Source of the DNA: Dulcicalothrix desertica PCC 7102
GTDB lineage: Bacteria; Cyanobacteriota; Cyanobacteriia; Cyanobacteriales; Nostocaceae
Length of the DNA: 48,956 nucleotides
NCBI RefSeq assembly: GCF_003991905.1
Contig: NZ_RSCL01000047.1
Coordinates: forward strand, 1-48,956
Reading direction: 5' to 3'
Shown piece after piece: positions 34,428 through 43,096 of the stretch. A model generated the notes under the pieces. That model ran no database searches, was not told the DNA's origin, and saw only the letters and a program-made list of their open reading frames with translations. Within the stretch, counting starts at the first letter, position 1. Every line of letters starts with the position of its first letter. The translations under genes were made by a program, and so were the position numbers.

Positions 34428-34589
34428 TAACTAGGTTAAACGCTAGATTTGGAAGACAAGACAAATCTGCTGCTAAAAAGTATTATATACACAAACATCA
34501 AAATAGTGCAACTGATGCTCAACTGTCAATTTGGTACTTATTCTTATGTATGACAATGTTGTAACATTTAGGTTTGGAGAGAGGATATC

Positions 34590-34775
34590 CTAACTGTGAA
34601 GCTTGAAAACCTTAAACCTTTGATGGCGTAGGTAAAACTCTCGTTGCTCCAAACCATAACCGCATTCGTTGCAATTGCTGGTAAAGTACACGCTACGACG
34701 CATAGGCGCCGATGGTTGACTTTGCCATTGCTCACAGTTACTAAGCGCGATTATTAAAAGTACATTTAAATACAT
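34590..34775 (-). CDS. Doubtful small ORF
   Basis: 61 codons with a cysteine-rich centre (SNCNECGYG) preceded by APMRRSVYF. It has no clear ribosome site and lies next to the methyltransferase pseudogene. It could be a decayed fragment or chance. Confidence 0.15.
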   Translation of the reverse strand: MYLNVLLIIALSNCEQWQSQPSAPMRRSVYFTSNCNECGYGLEQREFYLRHQRFKVFKLHS

Positions 34776-34782
34776 GTACTAC

Positions 34783-35331
34783 TAGGCGCCACAGATACTA
34801 ACTGGTTATCACCCATATTAAAAACTCAACCAGTCTGTTTTTGGAAAGGGCGAATCAAATTCCTCGACACAAACTACAAACCAAAACTACCAGCAAGGCA
34901 ATCACATATCCTAATTTACTGGGGAGATAACAGCGCGCGGTTTCAATTCGTCTTCGATGCGTATGGAGTAGTGCAGCTACCACAAGCAATACTATCCAAA
35001 TTACTGAAAACCTCTCCCAGCAATAATCCTGAAATTTTCCTAGGGGATAAGCAAGACACAAATATATCCCCTAGGAAAAGCGATGAGACGCCTGAACTTT
35101 TAGAAGCATCCCTAAATTGTCATTCTGAGCGCAGCGAAGAATCTATAATATCTCGCTACTCACAAGATGCTTCCCAATTCCTAGGGGATAACTCAGATAC
35201 AACAAATATATCCACGCTTGAAAAGGCGCCGACATAAGGGTGATGGGAGCGGCAGCATACATTGGCGCACTGTCACAAAAAGGGTAAAGAGTATTATGAA
35301 GCTTATTATCACTACGAGGTTTGGAGCGATA
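34783..35331 (+). pseudogene. Decayed copy of the adenine methyltransferase C-terminal half
   Basis: From ATDTNWLSPILKTQPVCFWKGRIKFL to HYEVWSD, this repeats the methyltransferase at 6667-7413, including the palindromic repeat units and the CHSERSEES unit. The N-terminal third and the NPPY catalytic motif are absent. There are fewer repeat units (one full and one altered), a stop at the TAA at 35235, and a frameshift or small deletion near 35280. The sequence is clearly more decayed than the copy at 6.3 kb. Confidence 0.88.
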
Positions 35332-35440
35332 TAAGGGCTTCGCTCTATGCAAAACCCCTATACTTAAATGTATTCGCTAATAGATAAATTCCTCTTGCTC
35401 TACTCAAGGTAAAATCGGGCAAATGTAATTTCCTGCTACC

Positions 35441-35809
35441 ATGCCCGACTCTATCCAACAAGAAGCCCGCCAAATTCTTGACACTCTCGCTTTCACTCCT
35501 TTTGATCAATGTCATCCTCTCAGTCATGAGTTTTTAAGCATCCCCGCTACAGCAGGCTTATATGCATTCCGACATTTGACCGAAGGGTTACTTTATATTG
35601 GCAAAGCTAAAAACCTACGAGACAGGTTACGTGGGGGACACAAAGCTTTTCTGTGGGGATGGCTTGACCGCTACGACCCAGAAGATGTGCGTATTGCCTT
35701 CGTCACTCTCAACCAATGGCAAAAACCAGGGTTATTATATGAACTAGAGACTCTTATTCTCCAAGCTAGTAATCCTCCTTACAACGTTAAAATTCCTAGA
35801 GAAGTATGA
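35441..35809 (+). CDS. GIY-YIG domain nuclease-like protein
   Basis: 122 residues. The GIY-YIG signature is AGLYAFRHLTEGLLYIGKAKNLRDRLRGG, with the catalytic tyrosines and the conserved arginines (LRDRL). Then come WGWLDRY and ELETLILQASNPPYN, whose glutamate and asparagine complete the usual active site. It is a stand-alone small member of the UvrC/I-TevI nuclease superfamily. The stop overlaps the ATG of the next gene by four bases, so the two form an operon. The role could be DNA repair or plasmid maintenance, by family analogy. Confidence 0.85.
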   Translation: MPDSIQQEARQILDTLAFTPFDQCHPLSHEFLSIPATAGLYAFRHLTEGLLYIGKAKNLRDRLRGGHKAFLWGWLDRYDPEDVRIAFVTLNQWQKPGLLYELETLILQASNPPYNVKIPREV

Positions 35810-36036
35810 CTCAAACTCTTAGTACCAAACATCTTTCCTCTGAAGCGATTGATCAGCTTGTTAACAACTTGCCTGATTATATAAAAGCTGCACTTTTAAA
35901 AAAATCCGCTGAACTTGAATGCCCACTCGAAGCTACCATTGAAATGGCAATATCTAGTTTTCTGGATGAAGAAGCATTTAGCTTTGAGGATTGTTTACTT
36001 GCTCAACGTCTAAAAAATCAGGATGAACAAGGTTGA
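35806..36036 (+). CDS. Small acidic helical protein coupled to the GIY-YIG gene
   Basis: 76 residues, predicted all-helical and acidic: LSSEAIDQLVNNLPDYIKAALLKKSAELECPLEATIEMAISSFLDEEAFSFEDC. The middle resembles a ribbon-helix-helix or a short antitoxin-like fold, but I cannot name the family. The ATGA overlap with the upstream gene means the two are translated together. It may bind and regulate the GIY-YIG nuclease, in the manner of an antitoxin or immunity protein. Confidence 0.6.
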   Translation: MTQTLSTKHLSSEAIDQLVNNLPDYIKAALLKKSAELECPLEATIEMAISSFLDEEAFSFEDCLLAQRLKNQDEQG

Positions 36037-36341
36037 GAAAAGTCAATATAAAAGGGTTTAATTTCATTTGTCAGCGCTCACTGGAGACAGAGGGCAGAAG
36101 TGCCATCTGAAACTACCAAGCGCGCTGTGATATACCAGCTTTCAAGAATCTAAGTAGTAGGGAAGATTAAGCCACGTATCCTTATATGTTTATACTGAGG
36201 AGTTGTGTATATTTAGCTGCAATAGTTTCTTAAACAAGAAGGCAAGAGGAAATCTGATTTTAAATAATTGGCTCGGATGTAACAGATTATGTGAAAATTA
36301 ATAATTGTAAGTCTCGTATCTTTATCAGCCAAATATTGAGT

Positions 36342-37226
36342 ATGCTGTTAGAAGAAATTTTGTCTCAATTGGAAACCTATAATGGAACATTTCCCCGTTT
36401 AGCTTTAGAGAGCGCTATTGAACAAAAAACCGAAATTACTCCAAAATTGTTAGAGATATTGGAAGAATGTAAAAACAATCTAGAAGATTTATTAGAAGAT
36501 TCAACATACTTCTTACATCTTTACGCACTATATTTACTAGCTCAATTTAGAGAGGAAGCAGCTTACCCATTAATTCTCGACTTTTTCTCAATTCCCGGAG
36601 ATATAACCTTAGATGTAACAGGAGACCTAGTAACAGACGACTTAAACAGAATAATTGCCTCAGTATTTGACGGAAATCTTCAGCCATTAAAACAACTAAT
36701 AGAAAACCAACAAGCTAATGAATACGTTAGAAGTGCAGCGTTAAAATCATTAGTAACATTAGTTGCCGAAGAAATTATACCTAGAGAGCAGCTTATTCAA
36801 TATTTTGCAGAGCTTTTTTCCAGAGAACCCGAAACTCAACCAGACTTTATTAAAACTAAATTGGTAATCAATAGTTGTAAACTTGGCGCCGTCGAGTTAA
36901 AGCCACAAATTGACGAAGCATTCGAGTTAAACCTAATAGATGATTTATTTATAGACCAAGAGAGCGTAGATGATACATTTCAAAAAGGTACAGAAGCAGC
37001 ACTCATCAAACTTCGTCAAAATCGCCAATTTACCTTAATTACCGATATAATCACTGAGATGAAATCATGGGCTTGTTTTCGTAATGATAAATTAAAACAA
37101 AATAATAGCGTCTTCTCTAGCCCATCAGGATTTACTAATTCATTTAAGCCAGGGAAAGCTGAAGCTAATAAAAAGAAAAAAATCCAAAAAGAATCCCGTC
37201 GAAAAAATCGAAATAAGAAAAAATAG
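36342..37226 (+). CDS. DUF1186 domain protein
   Basis: 294 residues from the ATG that begins MLLEEILSQLETYNG; the earlier GTG would add residues not typical of the family. The DUF1186 pattern is clear over about 1-200: TFPRLALESAIE, LHLYALYLLAQFREEAAYPLILDFFSIPG, LDVTGDLVTDDLNRIIASVFDGNLQPLKQLIEN, YVRSAALKSLVTLVAEEIIPREQLIQYFAELF. It is a helical-repeat protein of unknown function; other members often end in an SEC-C zinc motif, which is absent here, replaced by a basic tail (KKKKIQKESRRKNRNKKK). Terminator hairpin 91 bases downstream. Confidence 0.85.
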   Translation: MLLEEILSQLETYNGTFPRLALESAIEQKTEITPKLLEILEECKNNLEDLLEDSTYFLHLYALYLLAQFREEAAYPLILDFFSIPGDITLDVTGDLVTDDLNRIIASVFDGNLQPLKQLIENQQANEYVRSAALKSLVTLVAEEIIPREQLIQYFAELFSREPETQPDFIKTKLVINSCKLGAVELKPQIDEAFELNLIDDLFIDQESVDDTFQKGTEAALIKLRQNRQFTLITDIITEMKSWACFRNDKLKQNNSVFSSPSGFTNSFKPGKAEANKKKKIQKESRRKNRNKKK

Positions 37227-37317
37227 TATAAATGTTCAAATATGCCCCTCTATCTCGCACCTCTAAGTAAAAACTACACAACAGATAATATAGAGTAACA
37301 AAAATAACATTTTTTTT

Positions 37318-37343
37318 AGTCCTCTTCAAGAGGACTTTTGCTG
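37318..37343 (+). terminator. Hairpin terminator, also a repeated element
   Basis: AGTCCTCTTCAAGAGGACT at 37318-37336 is an 8-bp stem with a three-base loop, followed by TTTTGCT. It is preceded by a T-run, so it may work in both directions. The same hairpin with its TTTTGCT tail is found in the opposite orientation at 45892-45917. Confidence 0.6.
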
Positions 37344-37455
37344 TTAGCATACGGGTTTGCAACACGCACAGCGGGTTAGAACGCAGCGAATAATTTACAA
37401 TTACTGAGTATTATTAACTTAGAGAGAATCCTGCAAAATGTCAGTTTATACAGAG

Positions 37456-38604
37456 TTAACGTTCTGATTCGATCTGTTTTTTCTGCATTCTAATAAGTTT
37501 TTGATGTTCTTGCTGTAGCTCAGATGCTGCTTTCATAACTAACTCTCTAATCTCGGTTGGTGTACGTTCAGTCAGAGTAGCGTTGATGCTTTGTTTTATT
37601 TCCTCTAATGGTCTTCCTGATTGCAGTAAGTGTTTGACTATCTTTATGTCCTGTTGGTTGGCTGCTTCAAGTTCTCTGTTTAAGGATGTTTGTTGATGCG
37701 CGCGCTTGGAGTTTGTAATATCAGTAGTGTCTGTATTAATGTTTGTGTCGATGGGCAAGTTGCTGTTTTCTTGTTTTGCTGGCGCCGCATTATGTACCAA
37801 CTGTTTATCGCTTATATCCTGGTAACTTACACCTTTGTGCTTTTGTAGTCCCGTCCATGTGTATGCTGCTCCTAGGTGAGAACCACTAAATGCTTGTCCT
37901 GATAATTTGTAGCTAATGCCTTTTGACTTGCCGTTACGAGTCAAACCGTGACGAACTTCTACGCCAAGTTCAAGTAATCGCTCTATAAATTTTGACATTG
38001 TTGGGTGGTCGGTAGTGGCGCCGTCAATTATTTTTTGGAGTTTAACTTTTATTGGCTGTTCTGGGGGTGCTTCTCTTAAACCTTTGGAGTACTCGGCTTG
38101 CTCTCGTTCTACTCGGCGGTGTTGTCCTGTGCTGGCTGTACGCTCTAGTTTCTCATGGCTGGATGGTACTGGTTCTAAGTTATACTCTTGTTCTAGCTGC
38201 CGAACTATTACTTCGCTGCGCTTGTAGTCCCATCCATCATGTACGCATTTGCCATCGTTTAGTTTGATGCGGCTTGCCACTATATGTATGTGGTCGTTGT
38301 CTTTGTCACTGTGGCGGTAAACTACGTACTGGTTGTTGTTAAAGTTCATGCCTGTTAAGTAGCGCTCGGCAATTTCGTTCCAGGTGTCGTCAGGTAAATA
38401 TTCACCCGGCGCCAGTGAAAGCGATACGTGATAAACTGCTCTCTCAACGTTTGGGTTTAGCTGTCGTGAAAATCTAAACTCGGCTGCTAGTTCTCGCGGG
38501 TTTCGACCTGACATATTTCCACCAATTAGTTCGGCTTCTTCTTTGTTCTCGACATATTCGAGTAAACCGCGAAAGCCTCGTCCTTTAATTTGCTTGGCTA
38601 TCAT
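37456..38604 (-). CDS. Mobilization relaxase (MOBP-type)
   Basis: 382 residues. The relaxase domain covers about 1-160, starting MIAKQIKGRGFRGLLEYVENKEEA, with Tyr17 a candidate for the nicking tyrosine. The metal-binding motif III is HSDKDNDHIHIVASRI, with the full set of histidines. The C-terminal part is helical with a region at about 165-250 (DGATTDHPTMSKFIERLLELGVEV) and a coiled coil. It would nick oriT and stay bound to the 5' end. Coupled with MobC upstream by a 26-nt gap. Length is somewhat short for MOBP relaxases; no primase or helicase is fused. Confidence 0.9.
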   Translation of the reverse strand: MIAKQIKGRGFRGLLEYVENKEEAELIGGNMSGRNPRELAAEFRFSRQLNPNVERAVYHVSLSLAPGEYLPDDTWNEIAERYLTGMNFNNNQYVVYRHSDKDNDHIHIVASRIKLNDGKCVHDGWDYKRSEVIVRQLEQEYNLEPVPSSHEKLERTASTGQHRRVEREQAEYSKGLREAPPEQPIKVKLQKIIDGATTDHPTMSKFIERLLELGVEVRHGLTRNGKSKGISYKLSGQAFSGSHLGAAYTWTGLQKHKGVSYQDISDKQLVHNAAPAKQENSNLPIDTNINTDTTDITNSKRAHQQTSLNRELEAANQQDIKIVKHLLQSGRPLEEIKQSINATLTERTPTEIRELVMKAASELQQEHQKLIRMQKKQIESER

Positions 38605-38630
38605 TGTTCGTTTAATGCTTCGTTGTGGTC

Positions 38631-39002
38631 CTAGTCGTCTAAGTCGTCTTCGTCTTCAAGGAGTGACTCATCACTCGATGTAATTTCTCGGCGTATTTGA
38701 TGCAGTATTTCTCGAAGTGCTTCTAACTCGTCACACGAATATGGTGGTTTTTGCCCCAGTTTTATTGCCGCGTTAGCGGATGCTGTTAGTTGATTGATGT
38801 TGTTTCCAATTCTCCCTAGTTCAATGTAAGTGTCTATGGCTATTTTAGTAACTCGCTTCGGTAATGGACGCAGTAGTGCGTTACGTCTAAATAACTCTGA
38901 ACATGAGAGTCCGGCTTGGGATGCTCTCGAATGAATCATCTCAAATTCCAAGTCGGATACGCGGATTTGCATTATTTTGGTGCGAACTATTGAGCGTGAC
39001 AT
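38631..39002 (-). CDS. mobC: Relaxosome accessory protein MobC
   Basis: 123 residues from the ATG (MSRSIVRTK); an earlier TTG at 39020 is possible. Ribbon-helix-helix-like N-terminus (IMQIRVSDLEFEMIHSRASQAGLSCSELFRRNALL) followed by the MobC signature ELGRIGNNINQLTASANAAIKLG and an acidic end. It binds near oriT and helps open the DNA for the relaxase. Gene order mobC then relaxase, reading away from the candidate oriT, is typical. Confidence 0.92.
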   Translation of the reverse strand: MSRSIVRTKIMQIRVSDLEFEMIHSRASQAGLSCSELFRRNALLRPLPKRVTKIAIDTYIELGRIGNNINQLTASANAAIKLGQKPPYSCDELEALREILHQIRREITSSDESLLEDEDDLDD

Positions 39003-39061
39003 GGGTTTTTCTTTAATCAAAGTGTGTTCATTTAAGGGTTGCTGATGGTGTGCTTGTAGAT

Positions 39062-39428
39062 GGCGCCTGTTGTGTTGTCAATTTGGGCGTAGTTAAGGCG
39101 CCTGTGGTGTTCAAGATTGGACGTAATTAAGGCGCTCGATACCGAAGCCGGGGGTTTCTTAAGGGGGTATCCCCCTTGAGCCAGTCTGCCCGTACCGAGC
39201 GTAACGCTCTGGTAAAACGTAAGTTTTAGGGCATGGCTGGCTCCCTACCGAGGCGCCGGGGGTCACGGAAAATTTGGAGCATGGGAGCTGTGGGTTAATC
39301 ACGGAGGATTTTGGAATAACCAGGCGCCTGTGATTATAAGTTAACTGTGAGACAAACGAAAGCGCGGGCGCCTGTGAATATAAGTTAACTATAGATAACT
39401 TATAAGAGAAAGTTTTAGAGGCGCCTGT
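39062..39428 (+). repeat. Five copies of GGCGCCTGT flanking oriT
   Basis: GGCGCCTGT occurs at 39062, 39097, 39323, 39367 and 39420, all in the same orientation. The third and fourth copies continue into TATAAGTTAACT about 5 nt later. The first two sit in a 35-bp tandem pair ending TTAA. These could be binding sites for MobC or the TraK-like protein. Confidence 0.6.
39140..39263. other. Candidate origin of transfer (oriT)
   Basis: Four nested or adjacent hairpins: AAGGGGGTATCCCCCTT (39161-39177), GAGCCAG/CTGGCTC (39178-39184 and 39237-39243), GAGCGTAACGCTC (39197-39209) and AAAACGTAAGTTTT (39214-39227). The outer arms also have GCCC/GGGC. The block is bracketed by direct repeats TACCGAAGCCGGGGGT (39140-39155) and TACCGAGGCGCCGGGGGT (39246-39263). 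Its location between divergent mobC and traK-like genes is where oriT is expected. The nick site is not identified. Confidence 0.65.
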
Positions 39429-39702
39429 GCGGATGAGAATGAAAGTGAATTGTTATCGAATATTCTAACTAGTTTTTTGGAACAAAATACTTTGATTGCT
39501 TGGAATTTTAGATATAAACTCACTCTAATAATTGATATACGGCATATCTACCTTTAGGTATAAAATTTGTCAAAATGTTATAATTTTGTTTGAATTAATA
39601 AAAAAAATGATAACGAAGTGTTAAAAGAGAAGTACGGTAACTGTTAATCGAGGTAAAACAAAAAAAGAGATTGAATTATCTTTACTGGGAGTCGTTATCT
39701 CC

Positions 39703-40230
39703 GTGACACAAGATAGAGTTTCTAAATCTAAAATTCCAGAGGCGTTAGATGCGCTGAGGGCTTTGGGTGCAAAGGAATTAGACGATGTATCGGCGCGCGA
39801 TGCTATTAGGAAGATGCGCCGACAGATTGAAAGGGTGCTGCGGTTAGGTTATAGCTATTCTGAGGTTTCAACTACGTTAGCTTCTTTGGATATCCATATT
39901 AGTGGAGAACGCATTAAATACCTGCTCAACGATATCCGGAAAAAAACTCGTAAAAAATCTAAGTCCTCTCTAGGGGACACTCGTGGGAGCGAGATAGATA
40001 ACAATATACGTGCGGAAGTTGAAGAAATGCCTGTCTCTTCTAACCCAACTGAGACTGCACAAACTAACGGTAAGTCATCCAGAAATGGTCAACCACAATC
40101 TAAGGTAACACAACCAAATAAAGCAAATTCAACTGATAAACGTTCCCTAGCCACAAACAACAATACTGACGCTAACAATACTAATTCCTTAGCCTTCAAA
40201 CCCCAATTAATAAACGACGAAGATTTGTAA
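39703..40230 (+). CDS. TraK/MobC-like small DNA-binding transfer protein
   Basis: 175 residues, GTG start. The first 90 residues are basic and helical, with AKELDDVSARDAIRKMRRQIERVLRLGYSYSEVSTTLASLDIHISGERIKYLLNDIRKK, a helix-turn-helix pattern resembling the oriT-binding TraK of IncP plasmids or other relaxosome proteins. The C-terminal half is low-complexity (Asn, Thr, Ser, Gln). It is adjacent to oriT and begins a three-gene operon with a ParA-like ATPase and a membrane protein, the same order as traK-traL-traM. Function inferred by synteny. Confidence 0.62.
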   Translation: MTQDRVSKSKIPEALDALRALGAKELDDVSARDAIRKMRRQIERVLRLGYSYSEVSTTLASLDIHISGERIKYLLNDIRKKTRKKSKSSLGDTRGSEIDNNIRAEVEEMPVSSNPTETAQTNGKSSRNGQPQSKVTQPNKANSTDKRSLATNNNTDANNTNSLAFKPQLINDEDL

Positions 40231-40251
40231 TTGACCGAAAAGGAGCTTTTG

Positions 40252-41019
40252 ATGGTTGCCAAAACAAAACAAACTACTGCAAAACAAACCACAGCGAAAC
40301 CAAAATGCACTGGACGGTTAGTGCTAGTAACCGGGGATAAAGGTGGAACTGGTAAAAGTGTAATGGCGAGAATTCTTTTGGATACTTACCGTCATAGAAA
40401 TATAAATTGCATCGCTTATGAGTGCGACCAGTCAAACCCACAACTATATCGGCACTACAATCAACTTCCTCCTGGAGTGCAAACGTTGAAGTTAAATCAG
40501 CGTGGTGGTGCCGATGCTTTGCAGGATGATTTAGGGCGTTTTTCTCCCAAAGTTTCGTTGGTGGACTTACCTGCTGGAGCGGCGGAATATTTTGAGGAAA
40601 TAGCAAATGATATTTGTCTGTTCGAGAATGCACAGCGTATGGGATACCGCATCACAATGGTTTCTGTGTTGGGAAGGGTAAAAGATAGCGTCGTGCAGTT
40701 AAAACGGTTAGTAGATTTTTGTGGCGCCCAGGTAGATTATGTGGTGGCTAAAAATCTTTACTGGGGTTCGGAAAATAAGTTTATTCGGTACGACAATTCC
40801 AAAGTGCGCTCAACTATCGCTGCGTATGGTGGAGTAGAGTTACTATTACCAGAGTTGTTTGATGATATTTTCGACTTTATCGACTCCAATGATTTAACTT
40901 TCCGTTTAGCATTGGAACATGATGCTTTAACTGTGAGTAATAAATCCCGGATATTTGGTTGGATTGATAAAGCAGAAACTCAGTTAGAAAAAGCAGCAGT
41001 ACAGTTGGGGTTAGATTAA
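40252..41019 (+). CDS. ParA/MinD-like ATPase of the transfer operon (TraL-like)
   Basis: 255 residues from the ATG preceded by AAAAGGAG; the TTG at 40231 is less likely. Deviant Walker A KGGTGKS at about 27-33 in LVTGDKGGTGKSVMAR, then the switch I-like YECDQSNPQ and switch II region SLVDLPAGAAEY. No plasmid ParB partner is adjacent. The location between a DNA-binding protein and a coiled-coil membrane protein matches TraL of IncP plasmids. It probably positions the relaxosome or the transfer apparatus at the membrane rather than segregating the plasmid. Confidence 0.82.
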   Translation: MVAKTKQTTAKQTTAKPKCTGRLVLVTGDKGGTGKSVMARILLDTYRHRNINCIAYECDQSNPQLYRHYNQLPPGVQTLKLNQRGGADALQDDLGRFSPKVSLVDLPAGAAEYFEEIANDICLFENAQRMGYRITMVSVLGRVKDSVVQLKRLVDFCGAQVDYVVAKNLYWGSENKFIRYDNSKVRSTIAAYGGVELLLPELFDDIFDFIDSNDLTFRLALEHDALTVSNKSRIFGWIDKAETQLEKAAVQLGLD

Positions 41020-42008
41020 TGGCTGCAACTAATAGAAACAGTAAAAGCGGTAAAAATAATAATGCCGATAAATCTCATTTAGATAAACTTTTAGAGGATA
41101 AACCTCCAGAGTTTCAAACTAAAGTGTTGCGGTTCGCGCTTGACTCCGGAATGAAACAAGATGACCCAGCGTTTCGGTTGGTGCAATATATTGGATATTT
41201 AGCACAGCTAACAGAAACAGCCCCAGAAGATTGGAAAAATTTGTTTAAAAAATTACAAGGGGAATTATCTGAGTGGGCGGAACTAACGACGGAACAATTA
41301 GCAGCGGCAGCCGACCAGAGCGAGACAATCAACAATCTGGCTCAATCTTGCAACAGGCTTGGGACAGCGTTGAACGCATTAGACTCAACCTCGCAGCAAC
41401 AGTTGGAGCAATTGACGGACTTGAGCGAAGCCTCCGAGAGTTTGAAAAGCGTCGTTGGGGAAATACCAACGTTGAAAAAACTATTGACTCAATTGAATCA
41501 AACCCTCGAAGAGAAACAGTTGTTGAAAGTGGAATTGACAACTGCTCAAATGGGGGAATTGAAAAGGGAGATTTCGATAACTCAAGCGAACAGGGAGTTG
41601 ACCGAGATAAAGGGGGAGATTTGGGATGTAGCACAGAACCAGAGGCGCCTGATGTCGAAAATAGAACAATTGACCAACCCTCAAACCCAGAAAAGCAGAC
41701 GAACGCAAATGCTAACTCGCATATGGCGCCAGTTGGAAAACGCGGTTTTGACTTGGATTTGTGAATTAAATTTATCGTTATCCTGGGTGGGGGCAATATT
41801 TTATATATTCTTTTTCTCCCTGCTTTTGGCACTTTTCACCAGGGCAACTTTTCAATTGGTACCTGTATCATTACCTGAAATTACACAACATCAGATTTAT
41901 AAAACTCAAAAACAGGTGGATTATATATATACTAAAATACAGCGAATTGAAAAGCATTTAGAGAGCGAGAAGAAAGGGAAACCAGCGCGAACCGCGTTCA
42001 ACTACTAA
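41019..42008 (+). CDS. Coiled-coil membrane protein of the transfer operon (TraM-like position)
   Basis: 329 residues. N-terminal helical segment (FQTKVLRFALDSGMKQDDPAFRLVQYIGYL) like that of plasmid transfer accessory proteins, followed by about 150 residues of coiled coil (SETINNLAQSCNRLGTALNALD onward). One membrane helix near residues 255-278 (WVGAIFYIFFFSLLLALFTRA), and a basic C-terminus. The ATG overlaps the previous stop (TAATG). Probably anchors the relaxosome ATPase to the membrane. Several long antisense and alternative frames here are shadows of its repetitive coiled-coil codons. Confidence 0.6.
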   Translation: MAATNRNSKSGKNNNADKSHLDKLLEDKPPEFQTKVLRFALDSGMKQDDPAFRLVQYIGYLAQLTETAPEDWKNLFKKLQGELSEWAELTTEQLAAAADQSETINNLAQSCNRLGTALNALDSTSQQQLEQLTDLSEASESLKSVVGEIPTLKKLLTQLNQTLEEKQLLKVELTTAQMGELKREISITQANRELTEIKGEIWDVAQNQRRLMSKIEQLTNPQTQKSRRTQMLTRIWRQLENAVLTWICELNLSLSWVGAIFYIFFFSLLLALFTRATFQLVPVSLPEITQHQIYKTQKQVDYIYTKIQRIEKHLESEKKGKPARTAFNY

Positions 42009-42011
42009 GAT

Positions 42012-42260
42012 TTATAAATCACATAGCGACACATGAATAAATGCTTCCGGGTTGACTATGGCTAAAGAATTGCTTCTATCAAAATCCAGATTGTGAATTA
42101 CTTTATCGACTTTGTAATTATACCCTTTATACCTAACAAACTCTCCCACACATGGAACTCTCGACATCTCAATTTCCTCTAGAGCTAGAGACTCTGTATG
42201 GTTATTCAGCTTACCAATTTTTTCTACGGGTATATAAACGTGAACAAATACAAGAGCCAC
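42012..42260 (-). CDS. Small conserved plasmid protein
   Basis: 82 residues from a GTG that has AAGGAG 7 nt before it. A longer frame to 42365 would overlap the next gene and lacks a ribosome site, so I prefer the GTG. The protein starts MALVFVHVYIPVEKIGK and contains VPCVGEFVRYKGYNYKVDKVIHNLDF. It looks like a small beta-barrel protein. The neighbour upstream starts similarly with short hydrophobic strands. Function unknown. Convergent with the transfer operon, 3 bases between stops. Confidence 0.55.
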   Translation of the reverse strand: MALVFVHVYIPVEKIGKLNNHTESLALEEIEMSRVPCVGEFVRYKGYNYKVDKVIHNLDFDRSNSLAIVNPEAFIHVSLCDL

Positions 42261-42327
42261 TTGGTTTCTCCTTACAGTAATTTTTCGTTTGTATATGTAA
42301 TTAATGGTGTTTGTTGGATAAAAATAC

Positions 42328-42597
42328 TCAGCGCGGGAAACGAATAATCGTTTCTTGATAGCCATTTAATTCAACAGTCCAGAATTGAAATTCTTCATCA
42401 ATGTCGTCTACTACTTTATACTGCGCTACGTTTTTCATTGTAAAATTAGTAGTCAAAGCATAATATCTACCTTCTTTATTTACATGTACCGCAATGCTTG
42501 ATTGCCTGTTTGTGAGTTTTGATGCTGCTAATTTTAAATTAGATAAATCATCTTCATTCGGTTGGCTGTCAACCAAAATAATAACTTGTACGTTCAT
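42328..42597 (-). CDS. Small conserved plasmid protein
   Basis: 89 residues, beginning MNVQVIILVDSQPNEDDLSNLKLAASKLTNRQSS. Alternating strands and helices, no membrane segment. Starts directly after the stop of the split ribbon-helix-helix gene, so the three minus-strand genes likely form one operon. No family recognised. The IS630 insertion upstream could reduce its expression. Confidence 0.5.
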   Translation of the reverse strand: MNVQVIILVDSQPNEDDLSNLKLAASKLTNRQSSIAVHVNKEGRYYALTTNFTMKNVAQYKVVDDIDEEFQFWTVELNGYQETIIRFPR

Positions 42598-43096
42598 AAA
42601 TCAAGTTGCGTTTACTTCATGATACAACCCCTCTTTCTCGTCATATCTCCAGCCACGTTTAACGTTGTCTTTGTCTCTTGTCCATGCTTCAAACTCTTTG
42701 GCACTGAGAGTATTACGTTTTTCTGTTAGCGTTGAAACTGTCGTACTAAGTCTAAAAGCCAGTTTTTTCTCATCCAAGGGGTCAATTTTAATTGGTTGAG
42801 TGTTATATGGTTGAGAATAACTTGATTTCCGAGACTTTGATGCATTTATACTACTTTGCATCACCAATAACGCACCCTCGAATTTTGCTAGTTGGTTGGT
42901 GACGGTTTCAAATTTATTTTCTAATGCTGTTAATCTGCTTTCATGCTCAGGGTTGGCGCCGACATTTGTATTTTGTTTCAGGCGCCAAAATTCTTCTTCT
43001 AATTCGTATAGACGTATTTCTACGCTCCCTTCTACACCAGGGATGTCACCCAAGACATGATTTAACCCTTGTATTACGAGGTCGGTGGCAGTAGTA

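Larger units (their letters stand above)
33984..34782. other. Long intergenic region with tandem repeats
   Basis: About 800 bases with a 25-bp tandem array (34341-34427) and one weak minus-strand frame (34590-34775, 61 codons, with the cysteine motif CNECG) that I cannot support. One GGCGCC site lies at 34706. No RNA gene was recognised. Confidence 0.4.
39003..39702. other. Region between mobC and the transfer operon, holding oriT
   Basis: About 700 bases with no gene. The first 430 are packed with inverted and direct repeats, GC-richer than the surroundings. The rest (39430-39702) is AT-rich and includes the promoter of the transfer accessory genes. Confidence 0.6.

Noticed and set aside
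40252-41019. ParA-like protein as the partition partner of ParB
   Set aside because: It is 7 kb from parB and lies in a transfer operon between DNA-binding and membrane proteins; the TraL-like assignment fits better.
41329-41832. 167-codon minus-strand frame and 163-codon plus-strand frame inside the TraM-like gene
   Set aside because: Shadows of the repetitive coiled-coil codons (GAG/CTC rich); no ribosome site, and the 41019-42008 frame fits the operon with a TAATG overlap.
42261-42365. Upstream extension of the 82-residue protein to an ATG at 42365
   Set aside because: It overlaps the neighbouring gene and lacks a ribosome site, while the GTG at 42260 has AAGGAG at good spacing.
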